A stretch of 64,000 bases of DNA from Pseudomonas arsenicoxydans (GCF_900103875.1 NZ_LT629705.1:1869001-1933000), one strand, 5' to 3'. Positions 1 to 9,753 are shown, numbered from the stretch's first letter. Numbers and translations: made by a program. The notes: generated by a model not told the origin, from the letters alone.

Positions 1-2259
1 TAGTTGGTACCCATCCTCGGTGACAAATAGAAGGTTGGGGTTTCGTAATGAGCGTTTGTCCGTCAGCGTTTCATATACGTCATTAATGACCAGCTGCCTT
101 TCCGGCTGGAAAGACTCCGCGTTTTGCAGGGATGAAATGACCAGTGCGTTTTCGCGGATGCGCCAGTCCTGGACAAACTCAAGCGTTACACCAAGGTGTA
201 TGACGCTTAGATCTTCGCCATCTTCTGTAATGGATACCGAATGCGTCATGCCGTTGAGGTAGTAGGTATCCGCACCGCTACCACCATTGACGCTGCAGTC
301 GTTGCCTCGAACGACGATCTGATCATCGCCCGCGCCAGCATTGATGCGGTCGTGGCCGTTCGCAATGATGTAATCAGCTTCGTCGGAACCCGTAACAAGG
401 TTCTGCGCACCGGCCAGGGTTTCGACCTTTTCGATGGAGTGGATGTTTGAGTGCAGGACTGGAGCGGTAGTGATATCCGCTGAACGTAACCCCAGCTTTC
501 CACTCTTCAGATTGATGTCGTACCCAACATATATCGTGTCGTCCGGCCCATGGCGTACCGGAACATGCTTACCCTGAAGCGATAACGTGTCTGTGCCGGC
601 TCCGCCTCGTAATGTATTGACCTGCCCGGTTGGCGGCGCTTTCTTTAGGCTTTGAGCGGCGGACTGGAAAAGGAAAGAATCGTTCTTGTCGCCTCCGTTC
701 AGCGTTTTAATACCGGAGGAATAGCTGAAGTAGTTCGGTTTGCCTCTAACGCCTATGATGCTGTCGTTGCCGCCGCCCAGCTGCCAGAGGACGCCTTTGG
801 AAGGACCCGTTTCACCGACAAGGGCATTGGGAATGCCTGTCGGAAGGCCATCGGTGGCGTCGTAGACGTCATCGGTCTCTTTGATCACGGGGACGTTGAC
901 CGTCACAAAGGAGGATTCACCGCTGGCTTCATCCCATTCAAACTTATGGTGCCGGGTAGGTTGCAACTGCACTTCAAATCGCCCGTTCACCACCGCTTCG
1001 ACACTGTCCTTCAGTTCATTTTTGAGCCATTCGGTGCCGGTGCTATCGAGCGCCTTGGCGTAGTCGCTGTAGGTTTTGGCGACGGCAAACCGATCCAGGA
1101 CCTCTTGGTCCTGATTCTGAGCGGTAAAGGCAAACCAGCCCGCCCGCCAGCGCTCATGCATGCTCAATTCGATGTAATCGTCGATGTCGTCAACCGTGCG
1201 TGCGGCACCATAAATTCTGGCGCCGACAATCAATATTGCTGCGGCGGCGATACCCACGGGGCCGGCAGCTTTGAAGCCGAGTAGCGCGGCGCCCCCCAGT
1301 ATTGTGGAGAGACCTGCGCTGGTGAGGCTGAGGGCGGCATTGAAGTAATGGTCCTGCGCTTCTTTTCCCTTGGCATTGGCGGCATCGTTGAACGATTTGA
1401 TCGCAGTGTAGAGATCGAAGGGCAGCGTCAGCACGCTGGCCATCAGGCCGGCCCCTTTGCTCAGTACGTGTCCAACGGTTGTTCTGCCGAAATGTTCAAA
1501 AGTTTTTGCTCCGCTGCGAATCATGGCCTCGCCGGTTTTCGCCAGGCCGCGTTCGATAATCAACGAGCCGATTTCTGCTGTGCCGCCGCCGACATTAATT
1601 GCCGCTTCGCCCCAATGACCTTTTTTGATCGCTTCCGCTGTGCCGATAATCGCGCTGTAGAGGCCATATGCCTGAAGACCGGCGCCCATGGAGCTCATGC
1701 CATAACTCTTGGTCCTGTCGATCCAGGCAGGCAATTGATCGGGCAATGGATTTTTGTGGATGTCCAGGCGCTGGGTCGATTTCAACAAACTACCGATTTT
1801 CTGAACGGGGCCTGTTGAGGTGCCTGACTCTTTTAACAAGGGAGCTGCGGTGGTTGAGCGTTGTGTGGCGATTTCGAAAAGCAGAGTGGCGGGGATGTGG
1901 CTCTGGTGTCCTTGCACTGCTTTGATACGGTGTTCGACTTTGTCAGGATCAAACTCCAGTGAATCGATGAATGCCTGATCAGGTAGTGCAAAATAAGTAT
2001 TGGTGCTGGTGATAAGTTCGCCGTTAATCATGGCACCCATTGCATGAAGTTCTACGCGACTAACTGAAAACTCCCCGATGCGCAGAGAGCCAAATAAAGC
2101 GTCGAGATCTTGAAGGTTGGGTTTTAGTAAAGGGGATTTGTTTTCTGAAGTTTGCGTAGTGTGACGGGATTCAGTCGGGGGTGTGATGGGGAGGGGTGTT
2201 AATATATCTGTGATGTTTACAATGTTGTTTCTATTTGTCGGCGTGGTGGGTAGGGGCAT
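1..2259 (-). CDS. RTX-type calcium-binding repeat protein with toxin-like hydrophobic middle, C-terminus cut by the window edge
   Basis: An uninterrupted frame starts at ATG 2259 and is still open at base 1, giving 753 visible residues. The N-terminal 150 residues are polar and unrecognised. Residues about 200-350 are rich in Ala, Gly and hydrophobic residues, and the stretch around 334-353 (motif PVGIAAAAILIVGARIYG) is followed by RTVDDIDDYIELSMHERWRAGW. This resembles the pore-forming/translocation region of TcdA/TcdB- and Mcf-like toxins. Residues about 520-670 hold degenerate nonapeptide repeats of the haemolysin type (GGAGTDTLSL, NAGAGDDQIVVRG, NGGSGADTYYLNG), which in RTX proteins bind calcium and mark type I secretion. 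The frame and the repeats are seen; the pore-domain likeness is from memory of the family; a role as a secreted toxin or adhesin is inferred. No secretion genes are visible, but they could lie left of the window. Confidence 0.75.
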   Translation of the reverse strand, partial: MPLPTTPTNRNNIVNITDILTPLPITPPTESRHTTQTSENKSPLLKPNLQDLDALFGSLRIGEFSVSRVELHAMGAMINGELITSTNTYFALPDQAFIDSLEFDPDKVEHRIKAVQGHQSHIPATLLFEIATQRSTTAAPLLKESGTSTGPVQKIGSLLKSTQRLDIHKNPLPDQLPAWIDRTKSYGMSSMGAGLQAYGLYSAIIGTAEAIKKGHWGEAAINVGGGTAEIGSLIIERGLAKTGEAMIRSGAKTFEHFGRTTVGHVLSKGAGLMASVLTLPFDLYTAIKSFNDAANAKGKEAQDHYFNAALSLTSAGLSTILGGAALLGFKAAGPVGIAAAAILIVGARIYGAARTVDDIDDYIELSMHERWRAGWFAFTAQNQDQEVLDRFAVAKTYSDYAKALDSTGTEWLKNELKDSVEAVVNGRFEVQLQPTRHHKFEWDEASGESSFVTVNVPVIKETDDVYDATDGLPTGIPNALVGETGPSKGVLWQLGGGNDSIIGVRGKPNYFSYSSGIKTLNGGDKNDSFLFQSAAQSLKKAPPTGQVNTLRGGAGTDTLSLQGKHVPVRHGPDDTIYVGYDINLKSGKLGLRSADITTAPVLHSNIHSIEKVETLAGAQNLVTGSDEADYIIANGHDRINAGAGDDQIVVRGNDCSVNGGSGADTYYLNGMTHSVSITEDGEDLSVIHLGVTLEFVQDWRIRENALVISSLQNAESFQPERQLVINDVYETLTDKRSLRNPNLLFVTEDGYQL

Positions 2260-2486
2260 GATTTTTTATCTTTCGTGATTTGTTTTTAATTAATGAGTGC
2301 TCCGTGAGTGGTCGTGAATATTGCATGGCGTTATGTCTATTTCGACGGTATTTGTTTTGCTGGATGTTTATTGTTTTTGAAAGTTGTGAGAAACACTGTT
2401 TAAGAAAATGCTGAGAGCGGTAGATGATCTATTGAATAACAGTGAATTCGATAATATGTGGGAGTTTTAATTCTGGTCGCGTCCAA

Positions 2487-2516
2487 TAAAACCCGAGCAT
2501 TGCGCCCGGGTTTTTG
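2487..2516 (-). terminator. Rho-independent terminator of the DedA-PAP2 gene
   Basis: A 9-bp stem with one mismatch (2490-2498 with 2504-2512) and a 5-base loop lies just downstream of the stop at 2526 and is followed on the minus strand by a T-rich run. It also has a short T run on the plus strand. The AT-rich 227 bp between it and the RTX start probably hold the RTX gene's promoter, but I see no convincing -35/-10 pair there. Confidence 0.7.
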
Positions 2517-2525
2517 TAGCTGCAC

Positions 2526-3842
2526 TCAATAGGCATACCGCAACATCGCCGCCGGCAAATACCGCAATGCAAAGAACCCGAACAGTGCCACCATTGGAGG
2601 CAATACCAGCCACCAGACCTTGCGTGGCATCGGGTTGAGCGGCGTCTGGCGCTGGCTCAGCCACAGGCTCGCCGCGCACACGCACGCTGCCAGCATCGCG
2701 CCGGCCAGCACATCCGTTGGCCAATGCGCACCCAGATACACCCGTGAAAGGGAAATCGCCAGCGCCGGCAAGCAGCCGAGCAGCAACCACGTCAGGCGCA
2801 TGCGCGGCGGTTGGCCGCGACCGGCCAGCACGGCGAGGGTCAGGAACAAGGCGAATGACCCCGAGGCGTGACCGCTGGGCATGCTGTAGCTAGTGAACGG
2901 ATCGCTCAGCACTTCCGGGCGGATGCGGGCGAAAAACTGCTTGGTGAACGTATTGCCCAGGGCGGTGAAGAGCAGGGTGCCGCCAGCGAAGATAGCCTGG
3001 CGCCATTGCCGGGTGAGCAGCAGCAAACCGGTCAGCAGGGCGCTGAACACCAGCATGTTGCGGAACTCGCCGATCAGCGTGAAGGTGACGGCCACTTCAT
3101 CGAGCATCGGGCTTCGGTGTTCCTGCACCAGGGTCATCACGCCTTGATCGAGGGCGGTCAGGTGCGGGTAACCGATAAACAGTCCCACCAGAATCAGAAA
3201 GCTCATGCCGCTAATCAGTACCGTCGCCTTGCGATGGCGACGCATGCTGCTGGTAATGCTCAACCCCACCATGACGGCGATGCTGCCCGCGACGATCCCG
3301 GCCTCGGGCCAGAACCCGTCGGGTAATGGCAGGCGGATGGCCGCGCCCGTGGCCCAGCCGGGCAGCAGGTAGGCAACGCTCCAGCCCGCGGCGGCCAGCA
3401 GGCTGACGGCGGCGAAGCGCGGGAAGGGCATGTCGAACATCCCGGCGACCATCGGCAGCATTGGCCGTAGCGGGCCGATAAAGCGCCCAACCAGCAGGCT
3501 GGCAATGCCGTAGCGCTGGAAATACGACTCGGCGCCAGCGATCCATTCCGGGTGATGACGCAACCCTGGCAGGCGCCGGATGTTCTGGTGGAAATGTCGA
3601 CCAATGAAGTAGGAGACGACATCGCCCAACACCCCGGCGACGAACCCCAGCAATAGCGTTTCGCTCAATGACAGCGCACCACTGCCGGCCAGTACCGCTA
3701 CGGCAAACAGCAATACCGTGCCGGGCACGATCAGCCCGGCAATCGCCAAGCACTCCACAAAGGCCACTATGAACACCGCCGCAGCCAGCCATTGCGGGTT
3801 AGCCGCCAACCAACCGGTCACGCTATCGAGCCATGGGCCCAT
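2526..3842 (-). CDS. DedA family / PAP2 phosphatase fusion membrane protein
   Basis: 438 residues with two membrane domains. The N-terminal half (about residues 20-190) is a DedA/SNARE-associated (VTT) domain with the conserved GRFIGPLRPMLPMVAGMFDM segment. The C-terminal half is a type 2 phosphatidic acid phosphatase with the three signature motifs: KQFFARIRP (K-x6-RP), PSGH, and SRVYLGAHWPTD (SR-x5-H-x3-D). The motifs are intact, so a lipid phosphate phosphatase at the inner membrane is likely, possibly acting on undecaprenyl or phosphatidyl phosphates; the substrate is inferred. DedA proteins are linked to undecaprenyl-phosphate or phosphatidylethanolamine flipping and to membrane energetics, so the fusion may couple flipping with dephosphorylation. 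It is monocistronic, with a terminator downstream. Confidence 0.9.
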   Translation of the reverse strand: MGPWLDSVTGWLAANPQWLAAAVFIVAFVECLAIAGLIVPGTVLLFAVAVLAGSGALSLSETLLLGFVAGVLGDVVSYFIGRHFHQNIRRLPGLRHHPEWIAGAESYFQRYGIASLLVGRFIGPLRPMLPMVAGMFDMPFPRFAAVSLLAAAGWSVAYLLPGWATGAAIRLPLPDGFWPEAGIVAGSIAVMVGLSITSSMRRHRKATVLISGMSFLILVGLFIGYPHLTALDQGVMTLVQEHRSPMLDEVAVTFTLIGEFRNMLVFSALLTGLLLLTRQWRQAIFAGGTLLFTALGNTFTKQFFARIRPEVLSDPFTSYSMPSGHASGSFALFLTLAVLAGRGQPPRMRLTWLLLGCLPALAISLSRVYLGAHWPTDVLAGAMLAACVCAASLWLSQRQTPLNPMPRKVWWLVLPPMVALFGFFALRYLPAAMLRYAY

Positions 3843-3910
3843 AAAAACAACTCCATTGAATGTTCAGTTGGCCCCAGCAGGGCGAACGTAATCTTCCAGA
3901 TACGGTAAAA

Positions 3911-3940
3911 CCCTGTGGGAGCGAATTTGCTCCCGCAGGG
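3911..3940. repeat. REP-like palindrome between DedA-PAP2 and glycosylase genes
   Basis: 12-base arms 3911-3922 and 3929-3940 with one mismatch and a 6-base loop. The core (TGTGGGAGC and its complement) is the same as in the REPIN-like repeats at 31034 and 60216. It lies just past the 3' end of the glycosylase gene and may also help transcription end. Confidence 0.7.
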
Positions 3941-3952
3941 GTTGTTCCAGCA

Positions 3953-4663
3953 TCAAGTCAGTAAAAAATAATCGCGACCTTCAACCTGCCCCCGTCGCAG
4001 CGGGTTGCGCGTGCAATACGGTGCGTAAGCCGCATCGACGAAGCGGTACATCAAATGCTCATCGCGTCCTTGGGGGATGCCCAGGCGCGTGGTCTGGATG
4101 ATGTGAGCCGGCGCCGGGCCGACATTTTCCACCAGCAGCACTTCATGATCGAAGCGCTTGGCGTCCCAGACCGGCACTTTCAGGCCCAGCGACTTGCAAA
4201 GCAATGTCTGTCCGGCGCACAGCTTTTGCGAGGGGCGAGGCCGCCCTTGAGCATCGGGATTGTTCAGCAGCATCTGCGCCAGACTCGCCGGCCCGCTCAA
4301 TTCATCGACCCATGGATAGGCGGATTTGATCAAAACCGCGTTGCCGGGACCTTGGGCGCTGAAGTTCAGGGAATCGCCACCACGGGCGTAATACATATAG
4401 ATGTGGCCGCCATCCAGAAACAAAGCCTTACGCTTTTCTGTGTAGCCAAGGGAGGCGTGACTGCCTTTTTCTTCGCAGTAATAAGCTTCGGTCTCGATGA
4501 TGCGGGCACTGAGCCATAGGTCGCCGACCCGGTGGCGGATGATTTTGCCCAGTAGATCTCGGGCCAGCGTTTGGGCATCTCTGTCGAAAAAGGCGTCCGG
4601 GAGCCCCGTGGGAGAGGGCGCGGCGGACGTGTTAACAGTCAGGTTTGACATAATGAACGGCAT
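3953..4663 (-). CDS. DNA-3-methyladenine glycosylase (AAG/MPG family)
   Basis: 236 residues matching the alkyladenine DNA glycosylase fold: FFDRDAQTLARDLLGKIIRH at the N-terminus, ARIIETEAYYCEEKGSHASLG (substrate pocket and catalytic Glu region), HIYMYYARGGDSLNF, and the C-terminal LGIPQGRDEHLMYRFVD. It removes alkylated purines such as 3-methyladenine in base excision repair. The family is of the eukaryote-type MPG (PF02245), not TagI or AlkA. A second in-frame ATG at 4651 gives a 232-residue form starting MSNLTV. Neither start has a strong ribosome-binding site. It is divergent from proA. Confidence 0.9.
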   Translation of the reverse strand: MPFIMSNLTVNTSAAPSPTGLPDAFFDRDAQTLARDLLGKIIRHRVGDLWLSARIIETEAYYCEEKGSHASLGYTEKRKALFLDGGHIYMYYARGGDSLNFSAQGPGNAVLIKSAYPWVDELSGPASLAQMLLNNPDAQGRPRPSQKLCAGQTLLCKSLGLKVPVWDAKRFDHEVLLVENVGPAPAHIIQTTRLGIPQGRDEHLMYRFVDAAYAPYCTRNPLRRGQVEGRDYFLLT

Positions 4664-4786
4664 TATTCAGGGCTGATTGAGCGGTGATGATAACAATTTG
4701 CAGCTTAATCACGGCTGAACGTCGGCAAATTGCCCTCCATTTCGACCATCCGCCCGTCACCGCTGTTAGTCGGGGGACGCGACAGC

Positions 4787-4792
4787 TATAAT
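4787..4792 (+). promoter_or_regulatory. Candidate -10 box of the proA operon
   Basis: A perfect TATAAT lies about 50 bases upstream of the proA ATG. The -35 partner (TGTTAG at 4764-4769, 17-base spacing) is weak. It is placed where the first promoter of the long plus-strand run is expected. Inferred from sequence only. Confidence 0.4.
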
Positions 4793-4840
4793 CTGCCGCT
4801 TTACTCTTTACCAAGACCTTAGCAAAGACCTCTCCAGACC

Positions 4841-6112
4841 ATGACTGAGTCCGTTCTTGACTACATGACCCGCCTGGGTCGCGCTGCCCGCGAGGCCTCT
4901 CGCGTCATTGGCTGTGCCAGCACTGCGCAGAAGAACCGCGCGCTGCAGGCGGCTGCCAATGCGCTGGATGCTGCACGCGCCGAGCTGACGGCTGCCAATG
5001 AGCTGGATTTGGCGGCTGGTCGTGCCAATGGTCTTGAACCGGCATTGCTTGAGCGACTGGCGCTGACCCCGGAGCGCATCGACGGCATGATCGTCGGCTT
5101 GCGTCAGGTGGCGGCTTTGCCGGACCCGGTCGGTGCGATCCGCGACATGAGCTTCCGTCCGTCGGGCATTCAGGTCGGCAAGATGCGCGTGCCGTTGGGC
5201 GTGATCGGGATCATCTACGAATCCCGGCCCAATGTGACGATCGACGCTGCCAGCCTGTGCCTGAAGTCCGGTAACGCAACCATCCTACGCGGCGGTTCCG
5301 AGGCGATTCATTCCAACCGTGCCATCGCTGCCTGCATCCAGCGTGGCCTGGCCGAAGCCGAGCTGCCGGCCGCCGTGGTTCAAGTGGTCGAAACCACTGA
5401 TCGCGCCGCCGTTGGCGCGCTGATTACCATGCCGGAGTACGTCGACGTCATCGTGCCCCGTGGTGGCCGAGGCCTGATCGAGCGGGTCAGTCGCGATGCG
5501 CGCGTGCCGGTGATCAAGCACCTGGACGGCATCTGCCACGTGTATGTCAGTGCCCACGCCGATTTGCCCAAAGCCCAGCGCATCGCTTTCAACGCCAAGA
5601 CTTACCGTTATGGCATCTGCGGCGCGATGGAAACGCTGCTGGTGGATCAAGCCGTTGCCAGGGATTTCCTGCCGTCGATGGCTGCACAGTTCCGCGAAAA
5701 AGGCGTCGAACTGCGCGGTTGCGAACGCACGCGAGCGATCATCGACGCAGCGCTGGCCACTGAAGAAGACTGGACCACCGAGTACCTGGCACCGATTCTG
5801 TCGATCCGCGTGGTCGACGGACTGGACCAGGCCATCGAGCACATTAACAAGTACGGCTCCCACCACACTGATTCGATCGTCAGCGAAAACCTCGCAGACA
5901 CCCGGCGTTTTGTGGCGCAAGTCGATTCTTCGTCGGTGATGATCAATACGCCGACCTGTTTCGCCGATGGCTTTGAATACGGATTGGGTGCCGAGATTGG
6001 CATTTCTACTGATAAGCTGCACGCCCGCGGCCCGGTGGGCCTCGAAGGGCTGACCTGCGAGAAGTACATCGTGGTCGGTGATGGTCAGTTACGCGGTCAG
6101 GCGTCGGTCTGA
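4841..6112 (+). CDS. proA: Gamma-glutamyl phosphate reductase
   Basis: 423 residues, full length for the family. ProA reduces gamma-glutamyl phosphate to glutamate-5-semialdehyde with NADPH, the second step of proline synthesis in the cytoplasm. Conserved segments are visible: [52 protein letters not shown], the catalytic cysteine region [16 protein letters not shown], and the C-terminal [24 protein letters not shown]. It opens the run proA-nadD-rsfS-rlmH. Its 3' end overlaps the open frame of nadD. Confidence 0.97.
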   Translation: MTESVLDYMTRLGRAAREASRVIGCASTAQKNRALQAAANALDAARAELTAANELDLAAGRANGLEPALLERLALTPERIDGMIVGLRQVAALPDPVGAIRDMSFRPSGIQVGKMRVPLGVIGIIYESRPNVTIDAASLCLKSGNATILRGGSEAIHSNRAIAACIQRGLAEAELPAAVVQVVETTDRAAVGALITMPEYVDVIVPRGGRGLIERVSRDARVPVIKHLDGICHVYVSAHADLPKAQRIAFNAKTYRYGICGAMETLLVDQAVARDFLPSMAAQFREKGVELRGCERTRAIIDAALATEEDWTTEYLAPILSIRVVDGLDQAIEHINKYGSHHTDSIVSENLADTRRFVAQVDSSSVMINTPTCFADGFEYGLGAEIGISTDKLHARGPVGLEGLTCEKYIVVGDGQLRGQASV

Positions 6113-6803
6113 GTTGGGCGACCTTGACCCGACAGCCCAAGTGACCGCCGGCGAGCCGCAACCTCGCCGCATTGGCGTACTGGGCGGGACTTTCGACCCG
6201 GTACACATCGGCCATTTGCGCGGTGCGCTGGAAGTCGCCGAATCGCTGGCGCTGGATGAATTACGCCTGACGCCGAGTGCCAGGCCGCCTCATCGCGGTA
6301 CGCCGCAGGTGTCGGCGCAGGATCGGCTGGCAATGGTTGAATGCGCGGTGGCCGGTGTGGCGCCGTTGGTGGTGGACGCGCGGGAGTTACAGCGCGACAA
6401 ACCGTCCTACACTATCGATACCCTGGAACTGATGCGTGCCGAACTGGCCGCCTCTGACCAGGTTTTTCTACTTTTGGGCTGGGACGCATTTTGCGGCCTG
6501 CCCACTTGGCATCGCTGGGAAGAGTTACTCCAGCATTGCCACATCCTGGTGCTGCAACGCCCGGATGCCGACAGCGAACCGCCGGATGCCTTGCGCAATC
6601 TGTTGGCGGCACGCTCGGTGAGCGACCCGCTGGCCCTCAAAGGGCCGAGCGGACAGATTGCATTCGTCTGGCAGACGCCGCTCGCGGTATCCGCCACCCA
6701 GATCCGTCAACTGCTGGCCAGCGGTAAGTCGGTACGTTTCCTGGTGCCCGACGCGGTCCTGGCCTACATCGATGCGCACGGTCTCTACCGTGCGTCGAAC
6801 TGA
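6078..6803 (+). CDS. nadD: Nicotinate-nucleotide adenylyltransferase
   Basis: Nucleotidyltransferase that turns nicotinate mononucleotide into deamido-NAD in NAD synthesis. The ATP-binding motif [13 protein letters not shown] and the C-terminal SATQIRQLL (the ISSTxIR-type motif) are present, with SYTIDTLE and [22 protein letters not shown] between them. The start is uncertain. GTG 6078 and ATG 6081 give up to 241 residues and overlap proA by 35 bases; TTG 6114 and GTG 6141 give shorter forms closer to the usual length, since family members normally begin only a few residues before [12 protein letters not shown]. No start has a clear ribosome-binding site. Confidence 0.93.
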   Translation: MMVSYAVRRRSELGDLDPTAQVTAGEPQPRRIGVLGGTFDPVHIGHLRGALEVAESLALDELRLTPSARPPHRGTPQVSAQDRLAMVECAVAGVAPLVVDARELQRDKPSYTIDTLELMRAELAASDQVFLLLGWDAFCGLPTWHRWEELLQHCHILVLQRPDADSEPPDALRNLLAARSVSDPLALKGPSGQIAFVWQTPLAVSATQIRQLLASGKSVRFLVPDAVLAYIDAHGLYRASN

Positions 6804-6875
6804 AAAGAGGGCATGCTCCAGGCACGCAATGACGTGCAGTGAAGCGCCCGAACATACGAGCAAAACGAGTTTTAT

Positions 6876-7370
6876 ATGACTGACAAAGACGTAACTAAAG
6901 TAAAGCGCAAAGGCACATTCAAGAGCGCTCCGCTGCCAGTAGAGGCTCCAACCGGGCCGGAGCTGCGCGGCGAAGAACTGGTCAAGGTTGCCGTGGCAGC
7001 CCTGGAAGACGTCAAGGCCCAGGACATTCAGGTCATCGACGTTCGTGAAAAGCAGAGCATCACTGACTTCATGATCATCGCTACCGGTACGTCCAACCGC
7101 CAGATCGGCGCGATGCTGGACAAGGTCCGCGAAGCCGTCAAAGCCCAAGGCGTCAAGCCGCTGGGTGAAGAAGGCAAGGGCGACAGCGACTGGGTCCTGT
7201 TGGATATGGACGATGTCATCGTGCACATGATGACCGCTTCGGCCCGTCAGTTTTACGACCTGGAGCGCCTGTGGTCCGGTGCTGAACAGAGCCGTGCTCT
7301 GAACGCTGCTCACCACAGCCCGGAAAACACCCATGAGCACTTCATCAAGCTCAACAAAGACCAGCAATAA
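6876..7370 (+). CDS. rsfS: Ribosomal silencing factor RsfS
   Basis: 164 residues. RsfS (formerly YbeB/Iojap) binds uL14 of the 50S subunit and blocks subunit joining in starvation. The conserved core is visible from about residue 35: LEDVKAQDIQVIDVREKQSITDFMIIATGTSNRQ and DSDWVLLDMDDVIVHMM, ending with FYDLERLW. The N-terminus is extended by about 30 basic and proline-rich residues compared with E. coli. It is 72 bases downstream of nadD and 9 bases upstream of rlmH, the usual order in this genus. Confidence 0.95.
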   Translation: MTDKDVTKVKRKGTFKSAPLPVEAPTGPELRGEELVKVAVAALEDVKAQDIQVIDVREKQSITDFMIIATGTSNRQIGAMLDKVREAVKAQGVKPLGEEGKGDSDWVLLDMDDVIVHMMTASARQFYDLERLWSGAEQSRALNAAHHSPENTHEHFIKLNKDQQ

Positions 7371-7379
7371 GGGACCGCT

Positions 7380-7847
7380 GTGCGACTGCGACTGATCGCC
7401 GTCGGTTCTCGCATGCCCAAATGGGTGGAAGAAGGCTGGCATGAATATGCCAAGCGCCTTCCGTCCGAGCTGGCGCTGGAACTGGTGGAAATACCGCTCA
7501 ATACCCGTGGCAAGAACGCCGACGTGGCGCGCTTTATCCGTCAGGAAGGCGAAGCCATGCTGGCCAAGGTCGGGCCGAACGAGCGCGTTGTGACCCTCGA
7601 AGTCCACGGCAAGCCCTGGAGCACCGAGCAACTGGCGGTCGAACTCGATCGCTGGCGGCTGGACTCGCGCACGGTCAACTTCATGGTCGGCGGCCCCGAA
7701 GGGCTGGCGCCGGAAGTCTGTGCGCGGGCTGATCAGCGCTGGTCGTTATCGCCGTTGACGTTGCCGCACCCGCTGGTGCGGATTCTGATCGGCGAACAGC
7801 TGTATCGTGCCTGGACAGTGCTGTCCGGCCACCCTTACCACAAGTAG
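7380..7847 (+). CDS. rlmH: 23S rRNA (pseudouridine1915-N3)-methyltransferase
   Basis: 155 residues, the family's standard length, starting with GTG. RlmH is a SPOUT-class enzyme that methylates pseudouridine 1915 in helix 69 of 23S rRNA on the 70S ribosome. The SAM-binding knot is seen in [14 protein letters not shown] and the C-terminal [28 protein letters not shown] is nearly invariant in the family. It sits between rsfS and mrdA, linking ribosome maturation with the elongation genes. Confidence 0.97.
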   Translation: MRLRLIAVGSRMPKWVEEGWHEYAKRLPSELALELVEIPLNTRGKNADVARFIRQEGEAMLAKVGPNERVVTLEVHGKPWSTEQLAVELDRWRLDSRTVNFMVGGPEGLAPEVCARADQRWSLSPLTLPHPLVRILIGEQLYRAWTVLSGHPYHK

Positions 7848-7857
7848 TTCTGCCCTC

Positions 7858-9753
7858 ATGTCCCAGCCGATCCGCATCAAGGACCACGAAAAAGACGCCC
7901 GTCTGGTGCGTGGTCGCGTCGTGTTCGGGGCAATTGCGGTGGTGACGCTGATCTGTGTGCTGATCGCGCGGCTGTATTTCCTCCAGGTGATTCAGTACGA
8001 GTACCACTCGACTCTGTCGGAAAACAACCGTGTCCATGTGCAGCCGATTCCACCGACGCGCGGGCTGATCTTCGACCGCAATGGCGTAGTGGTGGCCGAT
8101 AACCGGCCCAGCTTCAGCCTGAGCATGACCCGCGAGCGTTCCGGCGACTGGCAGCAAGTGCTCGATGTGATTGTCGAAGTGCTGGAACTGACGCCCGAGG
8201 ACCGGGTGATCTTCGAGAAGCGCATGCGTCAGGGGCGTCGGCCGTTCGAGCCGGTGCCGATCCTGTTCGAGCTGACCGAAGAGCAGATCGCCCGGATTGC
8301 GGTCAATCAGTTCCGTCTGCCTGGCGTGGAAGTGGTTGCGCAACTGGTTCGGCACTATCCGCAGGGTGCGCACTTTGCGCACTCGGTGGGGTACATGGGG
8401 CGGATCAACGAGAAAGAACTCAAGTCTCTTGATCCGGTGAGTTACAGCGGCACCCATCAAATCGGCAAAACCGGCATCGAGCGCTTCTACGAGCCGGAGT
8501 TGCACGGTCAGGTCGGTTACGAAGAAGTCGAGACCAACGCCCGTGGCCGCGTGCTGCGAGTGCTCAAACGTACCGAGCCGATTTCCGGCAAGGACATCGT
8601 CCTGAGCCTGGACATCAAATTGCAGGAGGCCGCCGAAGCCGCGCTCGGCGGGCGCCGAGGCGCTGTCGTTGCACTGGACCCGAAAACCGGCGAAGTGTTG
8701 GCGATGGTCAGCCAGCCGAGCTTCGATCCGAACCTGTTTGTCACCGGCATCAGCTTCAAAGCCTATTCCGAGCTGCGCGATTCCATCGACCGCCCGCTGT
8801 TCAACCGCGTGTTGCGTGGCCTGTATCCCCCGGGCTCGACGATCAAGCCCGCGGTGGCCATCGCCGGTCTGGATTCGGGGGTGGTGACGGCATCGACCCG
8901 GGTTTTCGACCCCGGTTACTACATGCTGCCCAACTACGATCACAAGTACCGCAACTGGAACCGTACCGGTGACGGCTACGTCGACCTGGACACGGCCATC
9001 ATGCGTTCCAATGACACCTACTTCTATGACCTGGCCCACAAGCTGGGGATCGATCGCTTGTCGTCGTACCTGGGTAAATTCGGTATCGGCCAGAAGGTGT
9101 CTTTGGACATGTTCGAAGAATCGCCGGGGTTGATGCCGTCCCGCGAGTGGAAACGAGCGACCCGTCGTCAAGCCTGGTTCCCGGGCGAAACGCTGATTCT
9201 GGGGATTGGTCAGGGCTACATGCAGTCGACGCCGCTGCAACTGGCCCAGGCGACGGCGCTGGTCGCCAACAAAGGAGTCTGGAACCGTCCCCACCTGGCC
9301 AAGACTGTCGAAGGCGTGAAGCCCAAGGATGAAAATCCGATGCCGGACATCATTTTACGTGACCCGTCCGACTGGACCAAGGTCAACCACGGCATGCAGC
9401 AAGTGATGCATGGCGCCCGGGGGACCGCGCGCAAGGCATCGATCGGCGCGCAATACCGCATCGCCGGTAAAAGTGGTACGGCCCAGGTGGTCGCGATCAA
9501 GCAGGGCGAGAAGTACGACCGTTCCAAGGTTCAGGAGCGCCATCGCGACCACGCCTTGTTCGTCGGTTTCGCGCCGGCCGATAACCCGCAAATCGTAGTG
9601 TCAGTGATGGTCGAGAACGGCGAGTCCGGTTCCGGCGTCGCGGCGCCTGTGGTGCGTCAAGTCATGGACGCCTGGCTCCTGGACCAGGACGGCCGACTGA
9701 AAGCCGAGTACGCCAGCCCTATCAGTGCAGAGGCTACAGCCAGTGATGAATAA
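7858..9753 (+). CDS. mrdA: Penicillin-binding protein 2 (elongasome transpeptidase)
   Basis: 631 residues from ATG 7858; an upstream in-frame start at 7807 lies inside rlmH and is not needed. A single N-terminal membrane anchor (about residues 20-42) is followed by the pedestal domain (RGLIFDRNGVVVADN) and the transpeptidase domain with S327-T-I-K330 (PPGSTIKP), an SxN motif in MRSND, and K538-S-G-T. It cross-links lateral wall peptidoglycan during rod elongation with RodA and MreB. It overlaps rodA by 8 bases, consistent with coupled translation. Family also called pbpA in Pseudomonas. Confidence 0.97.
   Translation: MSQPIRIKDHEKDARLVRGRVVFGAIAVVTLICVLIARLYFLQVIQYEYHSTLSENNRVHVQPIPPTRGLIFDRNGVVVADNRPSFSLSMTRERSGDWQQVLDVIVEVLELTPEDRVIFEKRMRQGRRPFEPVPILFELTEEQIARIAVNQFRLPGVEVVAQLVRHYPQGAHFAHSVGYMGRINEKELKSLDPVSYSGTHQIGKTGIERFYEPELHGQVGYEEVETNARGRVLRVLKRTEPISGKDIVLSLDIKLQEAAEAALGGRRGAVVALDPKTGEVLAMVSQPSFDPNLFVTGISFKAYSELRDSIDRPLFNRVLRGLYPPGSTIKPAVAIAGLDSGVVTASTRVFDPGYYMLPNYDHKYRNWNRTGDGYVDLDTAIMRSNDTYFYDLAHKLGIDRLSSYLGKFGIGQKVSLDMFEESPGLMPSREWKRATRRQAWFPGETLILGIGQGYMQSTPLQLAQATALVANKGVWNRPHLAKTVEGVKPKDENPMPDIILRDPSDWTKVNHGMQQVMHGARGTARKASIGAQYRIAGKSGTAQVVAIKQGEKYDRSKVQERHRDHALFVGFAPADNPQIVVSVMVENGESGSGVAAPVVRQVMDAWLLDQDGRLKAEYASPISAEATASDE

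Noticed and set aside
652-1818. Plus-strand frames at 652-1284 and 1348-1818
   Set aside because: They lie opposite the RTX protein, whose minus-strand frame is open from 2259 to base 1 and shows clear repeat motifs.
7681-9294. Open frame of 537 codons on the minus strand opposite mrdA
   Set aside because: It is a shadow of the GC-rich mrdA codons: low-complexity His/Arg/Gln-rich product, no family motif, and mrdA itself is certain.
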